A DNA stretch of 64,000 nt, taken from the NCBI GenBank assembly GCA_024516035.1, contig CM044966.1, forward strand, positions 22,913,185 through 22,977,184. Direction: 5' to 3'. Below the pieces are notes generated by a model that worked only from the letters and a program-made list of their open reading frames with translations, searched no databases and was not told the origin of the DNA. Positions 11,801 through 23,800 of the stretch are shown here, piece after piece. Each line of letters starts with the position of its first letter. Position 1 is the stretch's first letter. This DNA is from Bactericera cockerelli (lineage: Eukaryota > Arthropoda > Insecta > Hemiptera > Triozidae). The position numbers were made by a program, and so were the translations under genes.

Positions 11801-14800
11801 CGGACCCTGTATATACATATAGTAACAAGTTCCAAGCTATTCTACTCACCTCTAGTATGAGGGATAGGCAGGCCGGGTAGAAGGACATGAACACAATATA
11901 GTTGACCAGCACAGACATGATGGCGTAGTCATTTCTATATATATATAGTAACAAGTTCCAAGCTATTCTACTCACCTCTAGTATGAGGGACAGGCAGGCC
12001 GGGTAGAAGGACATGAACACAATATAGTTGACCAGCACAGACATGATGGCGTAGTAATTTCTATATATATAGTAACAAGTTCCAAGCTATTCTACTCACC
12101 TCTAGTATGAGGGACAGGCAGGCCGGGTAGAAGGACATGAACACAATATAGTTGACCAGCACAGACATGATGGCGTAGTCATTTCTATATATATATAGTA
12201 ACAAGTTCCAAGCTATTCTACTCACCTCTAGTATGAGGGATAAGCAGGCCGGGTAGAAGGACATGAACACAATATAGTTGACCAGCACAGACATGATGGC
12301 GTAGTAATTTCTATATATATATAGTAACAAGTTCCAAGCTATTCTACTCACCTCTAGTATGAGGGACAAGCAGGCCGGGTAGAAGGACATGAACACAATA
12401 TAGTTGACCAGCACAGACATGATGGCATAGTAGCAGAGCATTTCTATGCGACGAACTCCTGGAATGAGAAGAAGAAGTTTAAAATAAATACAGAATTTTA
12501 ATAATGTAGCCAGGTGTAGCCAGCTTGGTTACACCTGGAGGGGGGGGGGGGGGGGGGGGAGCGATGGAGCTGCAGCACCCCCAGACGAAAAGGAAAAGAG
12601 TTTTCTTTTCATGTCCGCCGACAAATATTTGTAGTCAAAATTTGGTTACAGTTGTTTGTAAGGGATACCTTCCGGTGCGCTCATGTTGACCCAGCACCTA
12701 AATGGGAAGTATTGTGTCACTTCTCGCCCATCAGAGGGGAGGCATACTATGGGATGGGCAGGCCACAACACAGACCACAAGCGTCTACAGTAGCTCCCGT
12801 TTCATGGCTACGAAATAAAATGAGGCTGTGAAACACTCATTTTTAATAAATAAAAAAATATATAATAGTTATCATATTTGTGTTAATCACTTTCGTGATA
12901 TCACAACTACTCAAACTCGCTTTACTAAATCTACGCTGAAACCGGGACTTGAACCACCGACCTCCAGGTTACGAGTCCGCTGCCTTATCGATCAAGCTAC
13001 TGAGGTCGGTATAAAAAAAAAAAAAAAGGGTGTAGAAATCGTCTTGAAGGTGTAGAAATCGTCTCCTAAAATAAAAAAATATATATGTTGTATTATTACA
13101 TTGTTAATCAAATAATCATCTTGTTGCATGAGTAGGTATAAATAAAAACAAAATAAAGTGATCTGTGACGAGTTTTAAATACGACACATTGCACATTCGG
13201 CATCTGATCTGTTTCCAATTAATTAGATTCTCTGTTTGCAATATCTATGAGGACCATCTCAGAGTTCAGAGAGTGGCTGATGCTTCTGTCACTGACCCCA
13301 ACATACATACAGGGTTAATAGACTTTTCTGTCTGTCCCGGTAGCTCAATGGTAAAGGCGGCACTGTGTGAATTCAGAGATTCCAGAGGTCGCGGGTTCGA
13401 AACCCAACCGGGAGAAGACAAGTTATTCTCCCAGTTGGGATTTTCAATGAATTTAAAATGGAACCATCTACAGAATGTCTCCTAGATGTGTGCAAAATTT
13501 CATGAAAATCCAATGAGCAGTTTCCGAGATTTACGCGTTACAAGGAATCGTTTTAACAGACCGACAGACGGACACAAAACCAAATTTGCTCAGGAGGTTA
13601 TGAAACGTTCAGAAATATGAAAAAAATTGAAATCGGAGCAAAAAAATATTTTTCTTTACAAAAACGAACACAATACTTCCGATTTCTAATATTAGAAATT
13701 TCTCGGAAGTAATAAAATAAAAACTTGTGGAAAAATCTGCCATGTACTCCCTGCTTTCATGACACCCTGTTTGCGTCTATCTCTCACCACCACCACCGGG
13801 CAAGGTATAATTCACTCACATCACTCTCCCGGTACGTCGAAACATCTCATCCGTCTCATCCCAATCAAACAAATCAATCCTCGTTCCATCACCAGCACGT
13901 CCACATCTCTCTCACTTCCGAGTTTTTTTTTATTTTAATTAGTTATTTTTTATTCACAAATCTACCGAAGCATCTAATACCAATAAATCGTTTTTTCCTT
14001 TACATTCCATTTTTTTAAAAGTAATTGTGCTCCGGAACCGATTTCGCATTACTTCAGGGCACTTTACCTTTACATCCATGCCATTCCGGAAACGGAAAAC
14101 TCGGTTAGAATTTTCCGCTCCGGCCAGGATTCGAACCCGCAACCTCCGGGTCAGCAACCAATGCTCTTAACCACTTAGCCACGGAGGTCGGCTCTTTACA
14201 TTTATTTAATCATATTATTTTGTGTTAATCTCTTTCGTGATATTATAAATACTCAAATCTACGCTTGAAACCGGGACTCGAACCACCGACCTCCAGGTTA
14301 CAAGTCCGCCACCTTATCGATCAAGCTACTGAGGTCGGTCTATTACCTGTTACGTATTATTATTGCCTGGTTGGAGTTAATGGAGTTCTACAAGAGATGT
14401 ACCAATTAATTGTCACACCGACTTCTATTTAGATCTATTGTGACCACTTATTGTTTTTGGTCGGTTTTTAATCCGAATTTGAGGTGATAATATTTGCAAA
14501 GTTATGCTATTCGGCCCGAAGCACCAATTTTATTCGGTAGCAAGGAAAAAAGGACACGGAGGACTGTATAAAAGCCGTGGCCTTTGGATAGTTAGCTTGT
14601 TGGTTTTGAGCAATGGACTGATCGGACTATGATGGGGCTTATATTGTTCCGTTCAAGTAGCTTGATCGATAAGGCGGTGGACTTGTGACCCAGAGGTCGG
14701 TGGTTCAGGTTCCGGTGTCAGCGCAGATTTAATGAAGCGAATATTCACGAAATAAATAATTAAAATGGTTTAATAAAAAAATAATTTCATGTAGATTCAG

Positions 14801-17800
14801 GACTTGAGTAGGTTTTAATAGATGCTTAGGAAATTTATTGTATTTACTTAGCTTGTGTAACTTGGCTTTTTGCTATAAACATTATCGGTGTTCTATTTTA
14901 CGCCAACAACCAACAAAACAATATGAAATTGTGAACCAACTATCAGAATCTAGTTGATCGTGGAGAAATCTAGTTAAGCATAGAAAAATCTAGCAGAACC
15001 TCGAGTATGCATCACCTATGGAGGCTCCACCTAGTCCTAGTCCTATTTCTTGTGTGGGATACAGAAGAAGCAGAAGCAGGGAGGAGTACATTGGATGTGG
15101 CTACACCTGGACATGGTAAGGATTCTTTTAATGAAAATTTAATGAAATGAAAATAGGTTGAGAAAGATCATTACTATCCATGAAGATCAAAGTGGCTTTG
15201 TCTCTGGGAAATCGACAATGGATGAAATACAGACAGTAAGGATAATAGTGGAAAAGTATAGAGATGCCAAAAAAGACCTTCACATGGTATTTATAGACTT
15301 AGAAAATGCCTTTGATAGGGTACCTAGAACACTCATCTATGAATCACTTTGATCACACGATGTACCTGAAGAATATGTAAGATTGATTATGGATATGTAT
15401 TCAAACACAACTAAGCAAATAAGATGCACTGCTGGCATTACATCAAAATTCAATATTAAAGTGGGTGTCCATCAAGGAAATGTGCAAACTCCATTACTCT
15501 TTTACTCTTTATTATGATAGTTAACCACCTAACACACCAAAAAATGGATGGCCTTTTAAAAATACTCTTGTTTTGCCGATGACATTGCAATGATTGCGGA
15601 CAACAAAAAATTGCTGGAAAATAAATTGGAAGAATGGAAAAAATCCTTGAAGATAATGGTTTAAAAATAAGCAGAACTAAAACTGAATACCTTCACCTAC
15701 CATTTGATAATGACACTGTTGACCAAATACAACCCACTATAAAATTACAAGGAGTGCATATACCAACATGTGAGACTTTCAAATACCTTGGATCAGTCAT
15801 TAGCAAAGATGGAACGTGCAAAGCAGATGTTGATAGCAGAGTGAAGATTGGATGGTGCAAGTTTAGATCAATGACAGGAGTTTTATGCGATAAGAAAATA
15901 CCAATGAAGTTGAAGGGAAAAATTTATAAGACTATTGTGAGACCAGCATTATTATATGGAACGGAAGCATGGCCAATGTATGAAACTTATAATAAGAAAA
16001 TGGAAACTAAAGAGGTGAAAATGTTAAGAATGTCAGCAGGAGTGTCACTAATGGATCGAATTCAAAGTAAATATATTAGAGGTAGTATGGGTGTCACAAT
16101 TATATCACAATGGCACAGGGATCCGTTGGTTCGAATTCCACCCAGTGCCTGAATATTTAATCATTAATTTGAATTTGTGACCACATAATAAAAATACTCT
16201 GTGGGTTAGGTGGTAGAAACTAGACAACTAGGAGTCTCAGCAAGTCAAACTGGTCACAATAGATCTAATAGAGGTCGGTGTGAGAATTGGGGCTCTTCAG
16301 GGACCCCAACCAGTTTATAACAATAATAGGAGGTAGAAAAACTTTGAGCATTCACCTCGCCTGGTAGTTACCTTCCACTAAAGAGTGTTATTTTTTTTAT
16401 TAAATACATGACAAGTAAATGGTTCAAATTTATAATTATATAACAATGACTTGTTTACATAATTCATAATATTTTAACTGAACTTATGCTAGTTTCTTTT
16501 GGCTGTCGTCATGCCACACTAAGGGCAACACCTATGAAGTATGGTCCTTGTGTCGTGGGATGCAGCCTTGTTTTAGTTTCTGCATGTGTTAATTATTATT
16601 ACACTATCCTTTACATTTCTATTTCTTTTTAATAAAATAATTATAATTTCCTTTTGTATAGAATAATTATAATTTCCTTTTGTATAAAAGAATTATAATT
16701 TCCTTTGAATAATTTCCTTTTGTATAAAATAATTATATTTTTTTTGTATAATTTCCTTTTGTCTAAAATAATTATATTTTTTTTTTTTGTATAATTTCCT
16801 TTTGTATAAAATAATTATGATTTCCAGACACCCCCGCGGCGCTGGTCAGGGGCAAGCTGCGGCACCTGCTGGAGTGCCGCAAGTACTCTGAGAACGGGCA
16901 GCTGCGGCAACACTGCAGCCTGCGGCAAGAGAAGCTGCGGCACGCGCTGTCCCAGCTATCGACCATAGCGCGCAAGTGGCGCAGCTTTCGGTCCTACCTG
17001 ATCAACCCTGGGACGTGATGGCATGTTTTTTTTATAAAAAAAATTATATACATATATAATTAAATATATTTTTTTTTTGAATTTACATCAAGTTTTGTTA
17101 TTGGGGGCGGGGGCAGTTATTTTCTTACTAACTACTAACTCACCGGACAGAGTGCCCACACTACTAACTACTAACTCACCGGACAGAGTGCCCACACTAC
17201 TAACTACTAACTCACCGGACAGAGTGCCCACACTACTAACTACTAACTCACCGGACAGAGTGCCCACACTACTAACTACTAACTCACCGGACAGAGTGCC
17301 CACACTACTAACTACTAACTCACCGGACAGAGTGCCCACACTACTAACTACTAACTCACCGGACAGAGTGCCCACACTACTAACTACTAACTCACCGGAC
17401 AGAGTGCCCACACTACTAACTACTAACTCACCGGACAGAGTGCCCACACTGATGACCAGAGCCTCGACTAGGGTGTCCAGAGTGATGGTACACTACTAAC
17501 TACTAACTACTAACTACTAACTCACCGGACAGAGTGCCCACACTGATGACCAGAGCCTCGACTAGGGTGTCCAGAGTGATGGTACACTACTAACTACTAA
17601 CTACTAACTACTAACTCACCGGACAGAGTGCCCACACTGATGACCAGAGCCTCGACTAGGGTGTCCAGAGTGATGGTACACTACTAACTACTAACTCACC
17701 GGACAGAGTGCCCACACACTACTAACTACTAACTCACCGGACAGAGTGCCCACACTACTAACTACTAACTCACCGGACAGAGTCCCCACACTACTAACTA

Positions 17801-20800
17801 CTAACTCACCGGACAGAGTGCCCACACTACTAACTACTAACTCACCGGACAGAGTGCCCACACTGATGACCAGAGCCTCGACTAGGGTGTCCAGAGTGAT
17901 GGTACACTACTAACTACTAACTCACCGGACAGAGTGCCCACACTACTAACTACTAACTCACCGGACAGTGTGCCCACACTACTAACTACTAACTCACCGG
18001 ACAGAGTGCCCACACTACTAACTACTAACTCACCGGACAGAGTGCCCACACTGATGACCAGAGCCTCGACTAGGGTGTCCAGAGTGATGGTACACTACTA
18101 ACTACTAACTCACCGGACAGAGTGCCCACACTACTAACTACTAACTCACCGGACAGAGTGCCCACACTACTAACTACTAACTCACCGGACAGAGTGCCCA
18201 CACTGATGACCAGAGCCTCTACTAGGGTGTCCAGAGTGATGGTACACTACTAACTACTAACTCACCGGACAGAGTGCCCACACTACTAACTACTAACTCA
18301 CCGGACAGAGTGCCCACACTACTAACTACTAACTCACCGGACAGAGTGCCCACACTGATGACCAGAGCCTCTACTAGGGTGTCCAGAGTGATGGTACACT
18401 ACTAACTACTAACTCACCGGACAGAGTGCCCACACTACTAACTACTAACTCACCGGACAGAGTGCCCACACTACTAACTACTAACTCACCGGACAGAGTG
18501 CCCACACTGATGACCAGAGCCTCGACTAGGGTGTCCAGAGTGATGGTACACTACTAACTACTAACTACTAACTCACCGGACAGAGTGCCCACACTACTAA
18601 CTACTAACTCACCGGACAGAGTGCCCACACTGATGACCAGAGCCTCTACTAGGGTGTCCAGAGTGATGGTACACTACTAACTACTAACTACTAGGGTGTC
18701 CAGAGTGATGGTACACTACTAACTACTAACTACTAACTCACCGGACAGAGTGCCCACGCTGATGACCAGAGCCTCTACTAGGGTGTCCAGAGTGATGGTA
18801 CACTACTAACTACTAACTACTAGGGTGTCCAGAGTGATGGTACACTACTAACTACTAACTCACCGGACAGTGTGCCCACACTACTAACTACTAACTCACC
18901 GGACAGAGTGCCCACACTACTAACTACTAACTCACCGGACAGAGTGCCCACACTGATGACCAGAGCCTCGACTAGGGTGTCCAGAGTGATGGTACACTAC
19001 TAACTACTAACTCACCGGACAGAGTGCCACACTACTAACTACTAACTCACCGGACAGAGTGCCACACTACTAACTACTAACTCACCGGACAGAGTGCCCA
19101 CACTACTAACACAACTCACGGACAGAGTGCCACACTACTAACTACTAACTCACCGGACAGAGTGCCCACACTACTAACTACTAACTCACCGGACAGAGTG
19201 CCCACACTGATGACCAGAGCCTCTACTAGGGTGTCCAGAGTGATGGTACACTACTAACTACTAACTCACCGGACAGGTGCCACACTACTATACAACTCAC
19301 GGACGATGCCACACTACTAACTACTAACTCACCGGACAGAGTGCCCACACTACTATACGGACAGAGTGACACCTAACTACTAACTCACGCGGTGCCACAC
19401 TAATAACTCACGGCAGTGCACACTACTACTACTAACTACGACAGAGTGCCCAACTATATACTAACTCACGGAGGTGCCAAGTGATGGACCATACTAACTA
19501 CTAACTCACGGACTGTGCCACACTACTAACTACTAACTCACCGGACAGAGTGCCCACATACTAACTACTAACTCACCGGACAGAGTGCCCACACTAACCA
19601 CACCGACAGGTGCCAATTAACTACTACTAACTAACTATAACTCACCGGACAGAGTGCCCACACTACTAACTACTAACTCACCGGACAGAGTGCCCACACT
19701 ACTAATACTAACTCACCGGACAGAGTGCCACACTACTAACTACTAACTCACCGGACAGAGGTGCCCACACTACTAACTACTAACTCACCGGGACAGAGTG
19801 CCCACACTACTAACTCTATAACTCCGGACAGAGTGCCCACACTGATGACCAGAGCCTCTACTAGGGTGTCCAGAGTGATGGTACACTACTAACCTAACTA
19901 ACTCACCGGACAGAGTGCCCACACTACTAACTACTAACTCACCGACAGAGTGCCCACACTACTAACTACTAACTCACCGGACAGAGTGCCCAACATAACT
20001 ACTAACTCACCGGACAGAGTGCCCACACTACTAACTACTAACTCACCGGACAGAGTGCCCACACTACTAACTACAACTCACCGGACAGAGTGCCCACACT
20101 ACAACTAAACTCACCGGACAGAGTGCCCACACTACTAACTACTAACTCACCGGACAGAGTGCCACACTACTAACTGACTAACCACCGACAGAGTCCCACT
20201 ACTAGTGTAACTCACCGGACAGATGCCCACACTACTAACTACTAACTCACCGGACAGAGTGCCACACTACATAACTACTAACTCACCGGACAGAGTGCCC
20301 ACACTACTAACTACTAACTCACCAGGACAGAGTGCCCACACTACTAACTACTAACTCACCGGACAGAGTGCCCACACACTAACTACTAACTCACCGGACA
20401 GAGTGCCCACACTACTAACTCACCAAGAGTGCCACACTACTAATACTATCACGGACAGAGTGCCAACACTACTAACTACTAACTCACCGGACAGAGTGCC
20501 CACACTACTAACTACTAACTCACCGGACAGAGTGCCCACACTACTAACTACTAACTCACCGGACAGAGTGCCCACACTACTAACTACTAACTCACCGGAC
20601 AGAGTGCCCACACTGATCACCAGAGCCTCGACTAGGGTGTCCAGAGTGATGGTGGGCCCGAGCAGAGCCATGCCGCGGGCTATGTTGCCCTTCACCTCCG
20701 CGGGGGAGGGGGAGGAGAGGGCGCACTGGGCGAGCAGCGTCGCCTTGGAGAGGTCTATGAGGAGCAGGAAGAAGAAGAGGGCGTCGTCCCTGGGGGGGGG

Positions 20801-23800
20801 GGGGGGGGGAGAGAGAAAAATTCATTAAAATACAGTCGAACCTGGAATATAAGAGAATCCTGTAAGAATATAAGAGAAGACTCGGTATAGGAGAACAAGT
20901 GGTTAACGCGCTACTCTTATAATACAGATAGCGTAGGAATCTCCCTCAAATGCATTAATTTTTCCTCATTAATTTGAGTTTGAGACCACATAGGTAATAA
21001 TAATCCGGGGCGAAGTTAATGCCTTAGTTAATGCCCATTCTCTGCCACTTAACATAATAATAAAACTCCGAGGCTTAGGTGGTAGAAAATGCTTTGAGCA
21101 TTAACCTCGCCTGGCGGCCTGTTGTTATTCTTATAATTAGAATGGAACCTTAAGTGGAAGGTTACTACTGGGTGAGTTAAATGCGATGATAAGGGTTGGG
21201 TGGAAGAGTTCGCCATAGACAATAACCCCGCCCTATAGTTAGGACATCTAAAAGTCAGATCATTTGGCGAAAAATGTCGTCAAACGATACATAGTCTTAC
21301 TTGAGATCGGACAGGTCGCCTCTCAGGAAGTTTATGACGGTGGAGCTGAACACAAAGCTGGAACACACGGTGAACAGGCCCGCGATACCTGGGGAGAACA
21401 TGATATTAATAAATAAATAAATATTGAGAAACCCTCCCAAAGTTAAATTTCCCACCATCAAGAACCAGGCCAGCTGGCAACACTGCATTTTTAAAGGCGC
21501 CCAGAAAATTGCTTCTGGGCGTCCACAGGGGTTAATACGCTATCAATCCTTCCACCACCATGACAACCATCATGGACACGGAAAGTAAGTAAGTAGCAAG
21601 TGTCAACACCAAAACCTCTCCTCACCTCGTGGAGATTTCCTAGAAATAATTTAGTAAGTACCTTTCCAATTTTCTCTCCCCATCTTGCAATGTCAATGCT
21701 ACTCACAAAAATTGTGACATAAGAACACAAATAACTAACATGTTATCTTTTAAACAATAAAAAAAACACTTAATAATTAACAATAAATAACGTGCATTGG
21801 TAGTCAAATGATTGAAGCGCTAGTCTGGTAATCCAAGTCGCTTAGGGATCCGTTGGTTCGAATCCGAGCCAATGCATAAATTTTTCCTGATTTATTTGAG
21901 AATTTAATCACATAATAATAAGACTCTGAGGGTCAGGTGGTAGAAAAGGGTTGGAGCATTAACCTTGCCTGGTTACCTTCTACTACAGAATTTTATTATT
22001 ATATTATTATAATAACACTCTTTAGTGGAAGTTAACCACCAGGCGAGGTTAAATCTCAAAGCATTTTTTACCACCTAACCCTCAGAGTCTTATAATTATG
22101 GGCTTACAAACTCAAAATAATGAGGAAAATTTCATGCACTGGGTGGGATTCGAACCAACGGACCCCTACGCGACCTGGATCACCAGACCAGACGCTTTAA
22201 CCACTTGACTATCAGTGCACGTTTTTATAAAGCACTCACCCATGATATACTTGGAGCCGAGACGATGAAGATTACGGAACTGATAGAATGTGTAGAGGAC
22301 TGCCGCACATCTGATGATAGTCATCACCACCATGTCAGCTGGTATGTATTCCTGAGAATAGAATAGAATAGAATAGAACATCTGATGATAGTCATCACCA
22401 CCATGTCAGCTGGGATGTATTCCTGAGAATAGAATAGAATAGAATAGAACATCTGATGATAGTCATCACCACCATGTCAACTGGTATGTATTCCTGAGAA
22501 TAGAATAGAATAGAATAGAACATCTGATGATAGTCATCACCACCATGTCAGCTGGTATGTATTCCTGAGAATAGAATAGTATAGAATAGAACATCTGATG
22601 ATAGTCATCACCACCATGTCAGCTGGTATGTATTCCTGAGAATAGAATAGAATAGAATAGAACATCTGATGATAGTCATCACCACCATGTCAGCTGGTAT
22701 GTATTCCTGAGAATAGAATAGAATAGAATAGAACATCTGATGATAGTCATCACCACCATGTCAGCTGGGATGTATTCCTGAGAATAGAATAGAATAGAAT
22801 AGAACATCTGATGATAGTCATCACCACCATGTCAACTGGTATGTATTCCTGAGAATAGAATAGAATAGAATAGAACATCTGATGATAGTCATCACCACCA
22901 TGTCAGCTGGTATGTATTCCTGAGAATAGAATAGTATAGAATAGAACATCTGATGATAGTCATCACCACCATGTGAGCTGGTATGTATTCCTGAGAATAG
23001 AATAGAAGAGAATAGAACATCTGATGATAGTCATCACCACCATGTCAGCTGGTATGTATTCCTGAGAATAGAATAGAAGAGAATAGAATAGAATAGAACA
23101 TCTGATGATAGTCATCACCACCATGTCAGCTGGTATGTATTCCTGAGAATAGAATAGAATAGAACATCTGATGATAGTCATCACCACCATGTCAGCTGGT
23201 ATGTATTCCTGAGAATAGAATAGAATAGAACATCTGATGATAGTCATCACCACCATGTCAGCTGGTATGTATTCCTGAGAATAGAATAGAAGAGAATAGA
23301 ATAGAATAGAACATCTGATGATAGTCATCACCACCATGTCAGCTGGTATGTATTCCTGAGAATAGAATAGAATAGAATAGAACATCTGATGATAGTCATC
23401 ACCACCATGTCAGCTGGTATGTATTCCTGAGAATAGAATAGAATAGAATAGAACATCTGGTGATAGTCATCACCACCATGTCATTTGGTATGTATTCCTG
23501 AGAATAGAATAGAGTAGAGAAGATAATAAAGAATAGAATAGAAGGACAAATGACAGAATATGATTTGTCCAGATGACAATGAATCCTAGGCTTTCTATAC
23601 CTAATAGGTAATTCATTCATTCATAGGTTGCATCTTCGTACCCGAAGGTTGCATTAGTCAATATTCAATATGGCACTTCTCCATTATTCTCTCTGCTCCG
23701 CCAATCTCTTGCATTCTCCATATGTTCTGAGGCGATAGAAAGCAATAAACAAATATATAAAGGGGCAAGGACTCTGAATGTTACAGACCTCTCTTTAAAT

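Noticed and set aside
17077..17499. 140-residue open frame with a 12-residue repeat (and the matching minus-strand frame)
   Set aside because: It is the 36-base array read as protein; the unit is the HMGCR exon 4 donor region, and the frame closes or shifts at unit variants.
22963..23385. 140-residue repeated open frame with [15 protein letters not shown]
   Set aside because: It consists of array copies of the start of HMGCR exon 2 plus the pyrimidine tract, not a separate gene.
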